In this document: in pieces, positions 16,862 through 26,091 of the stretch | Numbering within the stretch: the stretch's first letter is position 1 | Layout: each line of letters begins with the position of its first letter | Assembly: GCA_944326035.1 (NCBI GenBank) | Contig: CALVCS010000005.1 | Location: 1-64,000, forward strand | Reading direction: 5' to 3' | Origin: an uncultured Alistipes sp. | GTDB lineage: Bacteria > Bacteroidota > Bacteroidia > Bacteroidales > Rikenellaceae | DNA: 64,000 bases | Position numbers and translations under genes: made by a program | The notes under the pieces: generated by a model | Told to the model about the DNA's origin: nothing | Seen by the model: the letters and a program-made list of their open reading frames with translations, nothing else | Database searches by the model: none

Positions 16862-17593
16862 ATGGCAGGAGTCTATAAAGCACGGGGGATTGTGCTGCAT
16901 ACGGTCAAATATGGCGAGAGTGCATTGATCGCCTATTTGTTTACCGATGTGGGCGGACGGCGCACCTACATGATTCCCGGGGCTTACAGTCGGCGGGGGA
17001 AGAGCCATAAATCGGCGCTGTTTCAACCCATGTTTCTGTTGGAGTTCGAGGGATACGAACAGCCGAAGGCCGAGATGCATCGCATGAAAGAGGTGCGGAT
17101 GCTGCAACCACTCACCTCTCTACCCTTCGACGTGCGGAAAAGCACCATTTCGCTCTTCATGGCGGAGGTGCTGTACCGCTTGATTAAGGAGGTGGAAGCC
17201 AATGAACCGTTGTTCGATTTTCTCAGCGCTTCCATCCTGCAACTGGATGACCTGGAGGAGGGGATTGCCAATTTTCATCTCTGGTTTTTGGTGCGTTTGT
17301 CGGCCTATCTGGGCTTTTATCCGGGCAACGAATACCGGGAGGGCAGCTATTTCGATATTCAGAGCGGACTGTTCTGTGCGGAGATGCCTTCGCACCGGAC
17401 CGCTATGGAACGCGGTCCGGCTCATTTGTTGGGGCGACTCATGGAGTTGGAGGCATCGGAGTTGGGCTCGATTCGTTTGAGTCATGTCGAACGTACGGAG
17501 TTTATGGAGGCGATGTTGGTCTTTTTCGGGTATCATTTCGATGCCATCTATCATGTACGGTCGTTAGGCATTCTGCGGGAAGTTTTTCTGTAA
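16862..17593 (+). CDS. recO: DNA repair protein RecO
   Basis: 243 residues. The N-terminal OB-fold reads YKARGIVLHTVKYGESALIAYLFTDVGGR and is followed by helical segments (VRKSTISLFMAEVLYRLIKE, LEEGIANFHLWFLVRLSAYLGF). RecO anneals single strands and, with RecR, loads RecA at gaps. The usual C-terminal zinc cysteines are not evident: only one Cys lies in that region (GLFCAEM). The start is the ATG at 16862 (MAGVYKARG), as the 15 upstream codons of the open frame do not resemble the family. A stretch of non-coding DNA with a 22-base repeat follows. Confidence 0.92.
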   Translation: MAGVYKARGIVLHTVKYGESALIAYLFTDVGGRRTYMIPGAYSRRGKSHKSALFQPMFLLEFEGYEQPKAEMHRMKEVRMLQPLTSLPFDVRKSTISLFMAEVLYRLIKEVEANEPLFDFLSASILQLDDLEEGIANFHLWFLVRLSAYLGFYPGNEYREGSYFDIQSGLFCAEMPSHRTAMERGPAHLLGRLMELEASELGSIRLSHVERTEFMEAMLVFFGYHFDAIYHVRSLGILREVFL

Positions 17594-17598
17594 CCGGC

Positions 17599-17637
17599 GC
17601 CGTGGCGCTGTCATGTCGACGCCGTGCCGCTGTCATG
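17599..17637. repeat. Two 17-base direct repeats, period 22
   Basis: gccgtggcgctgtcatg (17599-17615) recurs with one change at 17621-17637, directly after the recO stop, in the spacer before the symporter gene. Confidence 0.6.
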
Positions 17638-17957
17638 CGCTGCGGTTGGCGGGGTGGTCACAGGGCCGGATAAAAACGTGCAGGCTCCGTGGGGGAGACA
17701 AGAATCAACGGGCGGAAGCGGATCGGCCTGGAGAAACAGGGACGCACAGCGCGCCGATTTTCGAAGATGACCGGAGAGCGGATCGGACGCTTGAGATTTC
17801 TCACAGAGGAGGCGTACATAAAATACCGAAGAAGAGAGGCAACACGCAAAGGAATAAAGAGCGTGGAGCGGTGCAGGCTGCCGGGGGCTCGGGAAACATG
17901 TAGAGCGTTACTCGGGCAGCAGACGTTGGGTTGTAGAGATTTAATGGAGAACAGAAG
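17638..17957 (+). other. Spacer before the symporter gene, no gene seen
   Basis: About 320 purine-rich bases. Short frames resemble no family. The words agcggatcgg (near 17717 and 17777) and gagcggtgcagg are partly repeated, giving the impression of decayed repeats. No convincing promoter box was seen. Confidence 0.45.
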
Positions 17958-19199
17958 ATGATGAAAAAGTATGATCGCTGGTTGCCCGTCTATATTTTGA
18001 TGGCGTTGGGGGTAGGCATTGTGTTGGGACGATGGTGCGTGGGGCATGAGCGGGTCGGGGAGTTCCTCGTTCCGGTGGCTTCGTGGATGGGAACGTCGTT
18101 CATGAATTTACTGAAAGTGTTGGTGATTCCCCTGGTGTTTAGTTCCTTGGTTTCGGGGGTGATGAACCTGGGGTCGGGACGTCATGTGGGGCGTCTGGGG
18201 GCCAAAACCTTGGGATTGTATATGATGACCACCTTGATTGCCGTCGTGACGGGACTGGTGCTGGTGGATACGATCCGTCCCGGAGAGGGCGCTCCGCTGC
18301 AAAACGTCACGGAAATCGAACCGATTGCCGAACAAAATGGCGGGTTTGCCGCTTTTTTACAAAATATTTTCCCTGACAATATCGTTGAGTCTATGGCTTC
18401 CGGCGAGATGCTGCATGTTATTCTGTTCGCGATTTTGTTCGGCATTTTCGCGATGCGCATCGGAGAGCAACGACGACATTTCCTGAGTGAACTGTTTGGC
18501 TCGATTTTCGATGTGATGATGCATATGACCGGCTGGGTCGTTCGCTTGGCTCCCTTGGGCGTGTTGGGGTTGGTGACCCGCGAGGTGGCCCGACATGGAG
18601 ATATCGGAGCGATTGCGGCCAGTCTTGGCCTCTTCATGGTGACCGTATCGGCTGGGTTGTTCTTTCATTTCTGGGTTACGTTGCCGCTGTTGGTTCGGGT
18701 ACTCTCCGGGGTGCATCCCTATCGCCATCTGCGGAATATGACGACACCCCTGTTGACGGCCTTTACGACGGCCTCTTCATCGGCTACCCTGCCGTTGACG
18801 ATGGAGGCCGTTGAAAAACGGAGCGGCGTCTCGAAACTGGTCTCCAGTTTTACCCTACCGTTGGGAGCGACGATCAACATGGATGGTACGGCGCTGTTCG
18901 AATGTGTGGCGGCGATCTTTGTCGCACAGGCTTACGGGGTCGACCTGTCGCTGGGGGCTCAGATCGTGGTGGTGCTGACGGCACTGGTCACTTCGATCGG
19001 AGCCGCGGGCATTCCGATGGCCAGCTTTGTGATGTTGGTGATTGTTCTCACGGCGGTAGGGCTGCCCATAGAGGGGTTAAGCCTGATTTTGGCGGTCGAT
19101 TTTGTGCTCGATATGATGCGGACTGCGACAAATGTGTGGAGCGATACCTGTGTGACTGTCATCGTGGCCCGAAGTGAAGGAGAAAAGCTAAAAGTTTGA
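17958..19199 (+). CDS. Dicarboxylate/amino acid:cation symporter (DAACS family)
   Basis: A 413-residue inner-membrane transporter with about eight to ten hydrophobic segments. It carries the family's serine-rich loop (TAFTTASSSATLPLTMEAV, ~270-290), the NMDGT motif (GATINMDGTALFE, ~310) and the second hairpin region (SIGAAGIPMASFVML, ~355), ending DMMRTATNVWSDTCVTVIV. These are the residues that bind substrate and sodium in GltPh-like carriers. It takes up glutamate, aspartate, serine or C4-dicarboxylates with sodium or protons; the specificity cannot be read. The Met-Met start follows a purine-rich GGAGAACAGAAG. Confidence 0.93.
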   Translation: MMKKYDRWLPVYILMALGVGIVLGRWCVGHERVGEFLVPVASWMGTSFMNLLKVLVIPLVFSSLVSGVMNLGSGRHVGRLGAKTLGLYMMTTLIAVVTGLVLVDTIRPGEGAPLQNVTEIEPIAEQNGGFAAFLQNIFPDNIVESMASGEMLHVILFAILFGIFAMRIGEQRRHFLSELFGSIFDVMMHMTGWVVRLAPLGVLGLVTREVARHGDIGAIAASLGLFMVTVSAGLFFHFWVTLPLLVRVLSGVHPYRHLRNMTTPLLTAFTTASSSATLPLTMEAVEKRSGVSKLVSSFTLPLGATINMDGTALFECVAAIFVAQAYGVDLSLGAQIVVVLTALVTSIGAAGIPMASFVMLVIVLTAVGLPIEGLSLILAVDFVLDMMRTATNVWSDTCVTVIVARSEGEKLKV

Positions 19200-19324
19200 T
19201 TTTTAGTAAATTGTTATTTTTCTAAAAGAAATTGTGAGACAAAAACGGCTTTTTTGCACGTTATTTGTCTGAATATAAAAACCATTAGAATCAAACAGTT
19301 CGTTTTTTTCTTTAAAAAAATGTT

Positions 19325-19332
19325 TATCTTTG
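19325..19332 (+). promoter_or_regulatory. -7 promoter box (TATCTTTG), probably for HU
   Basis: A TTTATCTTTGCA context typical of strong Bacteroidetes promoters, preceded by an AT-rich stretch. The next gene on this strand is HU at 19710, so the implied leader is about 370 bases and includes the 78-base repeats. Confidence 0.7.
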
Positions 19333-19392
19333 CATTCCGTGCTGTGGAGTATTGCGGTGTGCGTGATGCCTGCGGGGGTGCTGGAGAGCGGC

Positions 19393-19539
19393 GCTGGGAG
19401 GGGTTACGGAACGTAACGCTGGACCAGGTTGGAGCCGTGCGATGCTGAAACGGGCTTGCGAGTGTGCGGTGCTGGAAGAGGTTACGGAGCGTAACGCTGG
19501 ATCAGGTTGGAGCCGTGCGACGCTGAAGCGGGCTTGCGA
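19393..19539. repeat. 78-base-period direct repeat in the HU leader
   Basis: Positions 19393-19461 and 19471-19539 are near-identical copies of about 69 bases. Each contains a 6-3-6 palindrome (gttacg-gaa-cgtaac and gttacg-gag-cgtaac). A weaker third echo (gtgcgacgccgaagg...ttgcgaaag) begins at 19614. Confidence 0.85.
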
Positions 19540-19709
19540 TGCCAAAGAGGCCTTGCGGGGCGCGATGACAGGAAAGCCGGGAAGGCTTTGGATATCGGAG
19601 CAGCTTTGCAGAGGTGCGACGCCGAAGGTGTTGCGAAAGGGCGATACCGGAGCAGTACGGAAAAAGGGAGAACGTTTTAATTAAACAATTCATTAAAAAT
19701 ATTTCAATC

Positions 19710-19994
19710 ATGACAAAGGCGGATATTGTTAACGACATTTCGAAAAGCACCGGTGTCGAAAAAGCACAGGTTCAGCAGATCGTCGAAGCTTTCATGGAAT
19801 CGATCAAAGATTCTCTGACCTCTAACAACAACGTATATCTGAGAGGCTTCGGGAGCTTTATCGTAAAGCGGCGTGCCGAAAAAGTTGCACGTAACATCTC
19901 GAAGAACACAACCATTACCATTCCCGCACACAATATCCCGGCATTCAAACCGGCTAAAAGTTTCTCGGGTAAGGTAAAAACTAGTACCAAATAA
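19710..19994 (+). CDS. HU-family DNA-binding protein
   Basis: 94 residues, standard HU size. MTKADIVNDISKSTGVEKAQVQQIVEAF forms the helical dimer base, and VYLRGFGSFIVKRRAEKVARN followed by IPAHNIPAFKPAKSF forms the beta-arm region that bends DNA. It is a nucleoid-shaping protein. The ATG at 19710 is fixed by similarity; the frame is open 32 codons upstream in non-coding leader. It is followed after 25 bases by the COX24-like gene and then rng, an order I believe is common in Bacteroidales. Confidence 0.95.
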   Translation: MTKADIVNDISKSTGVEKAQVQQIVEAFMESIKDSLTSNNNVYLRGFGSFIVKRRAEKVARNISKNTTITIPAHNIPAFKPAKSFSGKVKTSTK

Positions 19995-20019
19995 TTAACC
20001 CTATTAAAAACACACCGTT

Positions 20020-20112
20020 ATGCCTAGTGGTAAGAAAAGAAAACGGCATAAGATGGCTACTCACAAGCGCAAAAAACGTCTGCGCAAGAACCGTCATAAA
20101 AAGAAAAAGTAA
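20020..20112 (+). CDS. AURKAIP1/COX24-domain ribosome-associated small protein
   Basis: A 30-residue, extremely basic protein: MPSGKKRKRHKMATHKRKKR, then LRKNRHKKKK. The core matches the COX24/AURKAIP1 C-terminal domain, which in mitochondria is the small-subunit protein mS38; short bacterial homologues are annotated in Bacteroidetes. It is 25 bases after HU and is probably co-transcribed with it. The gene is easily missed because of its size. A ribosomal role is inferred from the family. Confidence 0.85.
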   Translation: MPSGKKRKRHKMATHKRKKRLRKNRHKKKK

Positions 20113-20135
20113 GTAGCCGCATTATGTTAACTGCT

Positions 20136-20170
20136 ATAAACCTAAAGTACCTTCGGGGCTTTAGGTTTAT
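20136..20170 (+). terminator. Stem-loop between the COX24-like gene and rng
   Basis: A perfect 12-bp stem (20136-20147 with 20159-20170) encloses an 11-base loop with TTCG, 23 bases after the COX24-like stop. There is no T-run after it, so it may be a weak terminator, an RNA-protecting end or a processing site. Confidence 0.55.
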
Positions 20171-20262
20171 TGCATAATCATGTGTGACGCCCCTGCCTCG
20201 GAAGAAGATGTCGATTTGGCTCCAGGCGGGTTTTGGTGTTTGGGTGTATTCGCTGAAATCCC

Positions 20263-21807
20263 ATGAACAAAGAATTAATCATCAATGTAACATCCAATGA
20301 GATAACTATTGCGCTTTTCGAGGACAAACAGCTTGTCGAACTCAACAAGGAGAAGTGCAAAACCGGATATGCCGTAGGTGACATCTATTTGGGTAAGGTC
20401 AAAAAGATCATGCCCGGGCTCAATGCCGCATTTGTCAATGTGGGTCACGAAAAGGACGGCTTTATCCACTACCTCGACTTGGGCACCCAGTTCGCAACCC
20501 TGCACAAACTGACCGGACAACTGGCTAATCGGAAGCGAGTGCCAGCCTTTTCATCGCTCAAGTTTGAAAAATCACTGCCCAAGACCGGAAAGATCTCCGA
20601 ATATATCGCAACCGGGCAGACCATTGTCGTACAGATCGCCAAAGAGGCCATTTCGACCAAAGGCCCGCGACTGACCTCCGATATTTCATTAGCGGGACGC
20701 AACGTGGTGTTGATCCCGTTTTCCAATAAGATCTCCATTTCTCAGAAGATCCGCTCCTCGGAAGAGCGGAATCGCCTGAAAAAAATCGCTCAGGGCGTCC
20801 TGCCCAACAATTATGGCGTGATCATCCGGACGGCCGCCGTCGGGAAAGGGGTGGAGGACATCGAACAGGACATTTCGGCCCTGATCCAGAAGTGGGAACA
20901 GGCCCTGCAAAATATTCGTACACAGACGCCTCCCTCGCTGTTGCTGGGCGAGATGAACCGTACGACGACCATTATTCGCGACCTGCTCAATGGGTCGTTC
21001 AGCAGCATCTATGTAGATGATCAGACGGTGTACGAAGAGGTGCGCGATTACATCAATACGATTGCGCCGGAAAAGACCAAGATCGTCAAACTGTATAAAG
21101 GCAGCGTCCCGATTTTCGACAACTTCGATGTGTCGAAACAGATCATGTCGCTGTTTGCCAAATATGTGTCGTTGCGCAAGGGCGCGTATCTGATTATCGA
21201 ACACACCGAGGCCCTCCATGTGGTGGATGTCAATAGCGGCAACCGGGCCAAGGTCGAAGACGATCAGGAACGGACTGCCATGGAGGTCAACCTGAATGCG
21301 GCGGCCGAGATTGCCCGCCAGTTGCGGTTGCGGGATATGGGCGGCATTATCGTGATCGACTTTATCGACCTGCACAAGGGGGAAAACCGGGCGGCTTTGG
21401 TGGCCGAAATGAACCGGTTGATGGCGTCCGATCGGGCGAAACATACGATTCTGCCGCTATCGAAATTCGGGTTGATGCAGATCACCCGTCAGCGCGTCCG
21501 GCCTGAGACCGAAGTCGATATGCATGAGGTTTGTCCGGCCTGTCACGGGACGGGGCAGGTGACGCCGTCGGCCCTGCTGGACGAACAGATCGAAAACCAG
21601 ATCGCCTATTTTGCCGGCGATCGGGGAGAACGTTATATCAAACTGCGCGTGAGTCCGATTGTCGGCGCCTTTTTGCGTCGGGGATGGATCTCGTTGCGTT
21701 TGAAGTGGATGTGGCGCTATCGTTGTCGCATCCGGATCGTGGAAGATACCCATACGGGGATTATCGAAACACGCTTTTTCAACCGACACGACGAAGAGTT
21801 GATCTGA
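20263..21807 (+). CDS. rng: Ribonuclease E/G family endoribonuclease
   Basis: 514 residues, RNase G-like length with no long RNase E tail. The N-terminal S1 domain (YAVGDIYLGKVKKIMPGLNAAFV...KDGFIHYLDL, ~35-75) is interrupted by an insert (~85-130). The catalytic DNase I-like domain carries VVDVNSGN near residue 323 and IVIDFIDL near 368, which supply the two magnesium-binding Asp residues. CPACHGTGQV (~425) is the zinc-link cysteine pair. The enzyme processes rRNA and decays mRNA. It follows HU and the COX24-like gene. Confidence 0.94.
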   Translation: MNKELIINVTSNEITIALFEDKQLVELNKEKCKTGYAVGDIYLGKVKKIMPGLNAAFVNVGHEKDGFIHYLDLGTQFATLHKLTGQLANRKRVPAFSSLKFEKSLPKTGKISEYIATGQTIVVQIAKEAISTKGPRLTSDISLAGRNVVLIPFSNKISISQKIRSSEERNRLKKIAQGVLPNNYGVIIRTAAVGKGVEDIEQDISALIQKWEQALQNIRTQTPPSLLLGEMNRTTTIIRDLLNGSFSSIYVDDQTVYEEVRDYINTIAPEKTKIVKLYKGSVPIFDNFDVSKQIMSLFAKYVSLRKGAYLIIEHTEALHVVDVNSGNRAKVEDDQERTAMEVNLNAAAEIARQLRLRDMGGIIVIDFIDLHKGENRAALVAEMNRLMASDRAKHTILPLSKFGLMQITRQRVRPETEVDMHEVCPACHGTGQVTPSALLDEQIENQIAYFAGDRGERYIKLRVSPIVGAFLRRGWISLRLKWMWRYRCRIRIVEDTHTGIIETRFFNRHDEELI

Positions 21808-21915
21808 GACGAGAGGCCGACAGGGGGAGGGGTGAGAGGCCCCGCCTCGAATGCCGTTGAGAGCGCACGGCCCGAGGGGTTTCGGAGCGAAGCGACGTGT
21901 TGAATCGGAGAGGTC

Positions 21916-24900
21916 ATGACCGCACAAGAATTACTCGCATTGTTTCTGGGACAGCAGCCCAGTCGTGAATTTTTGAAACAGAGCGAGCGTTGTCGCACGT
22001 TGGAGGGGGCATCGCTGGCCGGGTCGTCGTTTTCGTTGCTAGTGGCCGGAACGGTGCTGCAACACGGCGGATTGCATGTGGTGGTGATGGAGGATCGCGA
22101 TGCGGCTGGCTATCTGTACAACGACCTGTTTCCTTTTTTGGATGAGCAGCGATTGCTCTTTTTCCCCACGGCGTACAAACGTTCGATTCAGTTCGGACAG
22201 GAAGATCCGGGCGGAATCGTGCAACGCACGACGGCGTTAGGCGCCATTCGAAATTTGGGGAAGGGAACCTTGGTGATCTGTACCTATCCCGAAGCGTTGG
22301 TCGAAAAAGTGGTCGGCCGTCAGCAATTGGCCTCCAGCAGCCTGAAGATCAGGGTGGGCGATAGTTTGTCGACCTCGTTCGTGGAGGATGTGCTGCGCGA
22401 AAATGGGTTCGAACGGGTGGAATTTGTCTATGAGCCGGGACAGTACTCGCTGCGTGGAGGAATTATTGACGTGTTCTCGTTCGCGGACAATCGCCCCTAT
22501 CGAATCGATTTCTTCGGGGACGAGATCGATTCGCTGCGTTATTTCGACTTGGGCACTCAATTGTCGGTGCAGAAACTCGACGAGGTGGAAATCGTCCCCA
22601 ATCTCAAGGATCAGGCCGAACAACGGGTTTCGTTTGCCCGTTATGCCGAGGGAGCGACCTATTGGTGGGCCGACGGGGAGTATGCCCTCAAACGGTTCGA
22701 CGACATTCGCAGCCGGTTGTTGGGCGAATTGGACAAACCGGAGACCATCGATACGTTGGTCACCAGCCGGAAAGCCTTCCTGCAGGATACCGCCGAACAG
22801 CCGTTCGTCTTGTTGCGGGATAACATCCCCGAACGTCCGGCCGAGTGTCAGGTGACCTTCCATACGGCCCCGCAACCTGCCTTCAACAAGAAATTCGACC
22901 TGCTGGCCGAAGATATCCATACGCGTCAGGGAGAGGGGTATACCACCTGTTTGTTGACGGAAAACAAGGCGCAGATCGAACGTTTGCGCAATATTTTCCA
23001 TTCGATGGGGGAACGCAACCTCGCCTTCGAGCCGGTAGAGATTACCCTGCACGAAGGGTTCATCGACCACAACCTGAAACGGTGTTTCTATACGGATCAT
23101 CAGCTGTTCGATCGCTATCAACGCTATCGGATCCGGGGCGAGATCGATCGCAGCGAAAGCCTGACGATCCAGGAGCTCAACTCCTTGAAGGTGGGCGATT
23201 ATGTGGTGCATATCGACCATGGGGTGGGGCGTTTCGGGGGCTTGACCCGGACGGTCGAAAACGGCAAGGTACACGAAGCGATCAAACTGGTGTATCGCGA
23301 TAACGATGTCTTGCTGGTCAATGTGCACGCCCTGCATCGGATCTCGAAATACAAAGACAAGGATGGCGAACCGCCGAAGATCTATAAACTGGGTTCGGGG
23401 GCCTGGCAGCGACTCAAGCAGAACACCAAAAAGGCGGTCAAGGATATTGCGCGCGAGCTGATCGAACTGTATGCCCGCCGGAAGGCGAGCCAGGGCTTTG
23501 CCTTCTCGCCCGACAGCTTTTTGCAGTATGAGTTGGAGGCGTCGTTCCTGTATGAGGATACGCCCGACCAGCAGACGGCGACCCAAGCCGTCAAGGCCGA
23601 TATGGAATCCCCGACGCCGATGGACCGTTTGGTGTGCGGAGATGTGGGCTTCGGGAAGACCGAAGTGGCGATTCGGGCCGCCTTCAAGGCGGTGACCGAC
23701 TCCAAACAGGTGGCGGTACTGGTACCTACGACGATTCTGGCGTTGCAGCACTATCGGACCTTCAACGAGCGGTTGAAGGATTTCCCGGTGCGGATCGAAC
23801 AACTGACCCGGGTGAAGAGCGCCGCCGAAACCCGACAGATCCTGGAAGATGTCAAGTCGGGGAAGGTCGATATTCTGATCGGAACGCACAAAATTTTGGG
23901 TAAACAGGTCGAATTCCACGACCTGGGGTTGCTGATTATCGACGAAGAGCAGAAATTCGGTGTGGCGGCGAAGGAGAAATTGCGCCAGATGCGGGTGGCG
24001 GTCGATACGCTGACCCTGACGGCCACCCCGATTCCGCGTACGTTGCAATTCTCGTTGATGGGTTCCCGGGACCTGTCGGTGATTTCGACACCGCCCCCCA
24101 ACCGTCAGCCGGTGGCGACCGAAAGCCATCTGTTCGACGAAGAGATTATCCGCGAAGCCATCGAGTTCGAGCTGGCACGGGGCGGACAGGTCTATTTCGT
24201 CCACAACCGGGTGGAGGATATCGATCGGATCGCGGCTTTGATTCAGAAGCTGTGCCCGCAGGCACGGGTGGCGATCGGCCACGGTCAGATGCCCGGCGTA
24301 CAGCTCGAAAAGCTGATGATGGATTTTATCTATGGCGAGTACGATGTGTTGGTGGCGACCTCGATCATCGAATCGGGCGTGGATGTCCCGAATGCCAATA
24401 CCATCATCATCAACAATGCTCACCGTTTCGGGTTGAGCGATCTGCACCAGTTGCGGGGACGGGTGGGCCGTTCCAACCGCAAGGCCTATTGCTATCTGTT
24501 GACCCCGCCTGACGAGCTGCTCTCGACGGAGTGTCGGCGGCGGTTGCGGGCTATCGAAGAGTTCTCCGATCTGGGGTCGGGCTTCAATATCGCCATGCAG
24601 GATTTGGATATTCGCGGAGCGGGGAACCTGTTGGGCGGCGAACAGAGCGGTTTTATCGCCGATATCGGGTTCGAAACCTACCAGAAGATTCTGAACGAAG
24701 CCATGGCCGAGCTGCGGGAGGAAGAGTATGCCAAAGCGGTTGAGGCAGGGGCTTCGCCGCAACAGGCGGGGGCGGGGGCCCCTGGAACGGGGAATGTGCT
24801 GCCGGTCAAGCCGGTCTATCTAACCGATGCGCAGATCGAAACCGACCGAGAAGCCTTTATCCCCGACGAATACATCGGCAGCAGTTCCGAAAAATTGCGC

Positions 24901-25311
24901 CTGTACCGCGAGCTGGATAATATCGCCAACGAAGATCGGCTGGAAAAGTTCCGCAGCGAGTTGATCGACCGTTTCGGGGATATTCCCACGCCGACCGAAG
25001 AGCTGTTCGATATTGTCCGTTTGCGCTGGTTGTGTGTCGAATTGGGTTTCGAAAAGGCGATCGTCAAGAACGGGATTCTGATCTTGAAATTCATCGAAAA
25101 TCCGCACAGCGCCTACTATCAGAGCTCGCTGTTCGGGGCGATTCTGAAGGTCAGTACCCGCCCGGGCGGAAAATTTGTTTTCCGTCAGAACAATAATAAG
25201 TTGTCAGTTGTAGTTAGAAATATAAAAGATGTTGCGGCGGCTACAGGCGTTTTGCGCGAACTGCAACGACAGGTTGCCCAAGAACAAGGATCGTTGATCG
25301 AAACCAAGTAA
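21916..25311 (+). CDS. mfd: Transcription-repair coupling factor
   Basis: 1131 residues, full Mfd length. The UvrB-homology region is at ~15-330, the RNA polymerase-interacting domain follows (LKVGDYVVHIDHGVGRFGGL, ~430), and then the RecG-like translocase with Walker A GDVGFGKTE near 576, DEEQKFG near 676, LTATPIPRTLQFSL, and QLRGRVGRSNRKAYCYLL. The C-terminal TRCF domain (~950-1110) begins near ITDREAFIPDEYI-like sequence. Mfd removes RNA polymerase stalled at lesions and recruits UvrA. The promoter of coaX begins only five bases after its stop codon. Confidence 0.97.
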   Translation: MTAQELLALFLGQQPSREFLKQSERCRTLEGASLAGSSFSLLVAGTVLQHGGLHVVVMEDRDAAGYLYNDLFPFLDEQRLLFFPTAYKRSIQFGQEDPGGIVQRTTALGAIRNLGKGTLVICTYPEALVEKVVGRQQLASSSLKIRVGDSLSTSFVEDVLRENGFERVEFVYEPGQYSLRGGIIDVFSFADNRPYRIDFFGDEIDSLRYFDLGTQLSVQKLDEVEIVPNLKDQAEQRVSFARYAEGATYWWADGEYALKRFDDIRSRLLGELDKPETIDTLVTSRKAFLQDTAEQPFVLLRDNIPERPAECQVTFHTAPQPAFNKKFDLLAEDIHTRQGEGYTTCLLTENKAQIERLRNIFHSMGERNLAFEPVEITLHEGFIDHNLKRCFYTDHQLFDRYQRYRIRGEIDRSESLTIQELNSLKVGDYVVHIDHGVGRFGGLTRTVENGKVHEAIKLVYRDNDVLLVNVHALHRISKYKDKDGEPPKIYKLGSGAWQRLKQNTKKAVKDIARELIELYARRKASQGFAFSPDSFLQYELEASFLYEDTPDQQTATQAVKADMESPTPMDRLVCGDVGFGKTEVAIRAAFKAVTDSKQVAVLVPTTILALQHYRTFNERLKDFPVRIEQLTRVKSAAETRQILEDVKSGKVDILIGTHKILGKQVEFHDLGLLIIDEEQKFGVAAKEKLRQMRVAVDTLTLTATPIPRTLQFSLMGSRDLSVISTPPPNRQPVATESHLFDEEIIREAIEFELARGGQVYFVHNRVEDIDRIAALIQKLCPQARVAIGHGQMPGVQLEKLMMDFIYGEYDVLVATSIIESGVDVPNANTIIINNAHRFGLSDLHQLRGRVGRSNRKAYCYLLTPPDELLSTECRRRLRAIEEFSDLGSGFNIAMQDLDIRGAGNLLGGEQSGFIADIGFETYQKILNEAMAELREEEYAKAVEAGASPQQAGAGAPGTGNVLPVKPVYLTDAQIETDREAFIPDEYIGSSSEKLRLYRELDNIANEDRLEKFRSELIDRFGDIPTPTEELFDIVRLRWLCVELGFEKAIVKNGILILKFIENPHSAYYQSSLFGAILKVSTRPGGKFVFRQNNNKLSVVVRNIKDVAAATGVLRELQRQVAQEQGSLIETK

Positions 25312-25315
25312 TTAC

Positions 25316-25323
25316 TATCTTTG
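25316..25323 (+). promoter_or_regulatory. -7 promoter box (TATCTTTG) for the coaX operon
   Basis: Perfect TAnnTTTG box in the short mfd-coaX gap, 36 bases before the coaX ATG. It probably drives coaX and the envelope genes behind it. Confidence 0.75.
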
Positions 25324-25359
25324 TAAACGGAGTCGTTGTACAAATCAAATGCAGTTTGT

Positions 25360-26091
25360 ATGAACCTTGCCATTGACATCGGGAACAGTTTTGCCAAACT
25401 GGCGATTATCGACCAGGGAGAGGTGGTCGATTTTCTGCGCACCGAAAACCTCGACCTTCCCTATCTGGAAGAGCTGTTGATCCATTATCCGAGTATCGAT
25501 GCGGCGATTTTGTCGTCGTCGCGCCCCAGCGATGAGGCGGTGGAACAGTGGCTCAAAGCTCGCATGAAACGGTTCATCCGTTTCGACAGCCAGGTGGAAG
25601 TGCCGATCCGTAACGCTTATCGTACCCCACAGACGTTGGGCTCCGATCGTCTGGCAGCGGCCGTGGGGGCACATGCTCTCTATCCGGAGAGCCCGGTGTT
25701 GGTGGTCGATTTCGGGACCGCCATCACGATCGATCTGGTGTCGGCTCAGGGCGAATTCCTGGGCGGAAATATCTCTCCCGGCGCCATGACTCGATTTAAA
25801 GCCTTACACCATTTTACCAAAAAGTTACCTCTGCGGGGACTGACTGAAGAGACGGTATTGTTGGGAGGAGATTCTTTCGAGGCTATCGAAAGTGGAGTGA
25901 TTAATGGCATCGTATACGAGATCGAAGGTTACATCCGCGAGTTGACGTCGAAATATGACGGATTGCGTATAATTTTTACGGGCGGGGATGGGAATTTCTT
26001 TGCGAAAAGATTAAAAAATCCGATATTTGCAACCTATGATCTGGTAGCATACGGGCTAAACAGAATATTAGAGTACCATGCGCAAAAGTAA
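25360..26091 (+). CDS. coaX: Type III pantothenate kinase
   Basis: 243 residues with the ASKHA-fold motifs of CoaX: phosphate-1 MNLAIDIGNSFAKLAI at the start, TLGSDRLAAAVGAHALYP (~95-115), VVDFGTAITIDLV (~120) and GGNISPGAMTRFKALHHFT (~142). It performs the first step of coenzyme A synthesis. The start at 25360 puts the DIGN motif at the N-terminus, as in the family, and lies downstream of the promoter box. It overlaps the next gene by 14 bases, so it is in an operon with envelope genes. Confidence 0.95.
   Translation: MNLAIDIGNSFAKLAIIDQGEVVDFLRTENLDLPYLEELLIHYPSIDAAILSSSRPSDEAVEQWLKARMKRFIRFDSQVEVPIRNAYRTPQTLGSDRLAAAVGAHALYPESPVLVVDFGTAITIDLVSAQGEFLGGNISPGAMTRFKALHHFTKKLPLRGLTEETVLLGGDSFEAIESGVINGIVYEIEGYIRELTSKYDGLRIIFTGGDGNFFAKRLKNPIFATYDLVAYGLNRILEYHAQK

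Noticed and set aside
22237..24762. 841-codon open frame on the minus strand opposite mfd
   Set aside because: It lies wholly inside mfd, whose protein is unmistakable. The antisense translation has no domain and owes its length to GC-rich codon use that avoids reverse stop codons.
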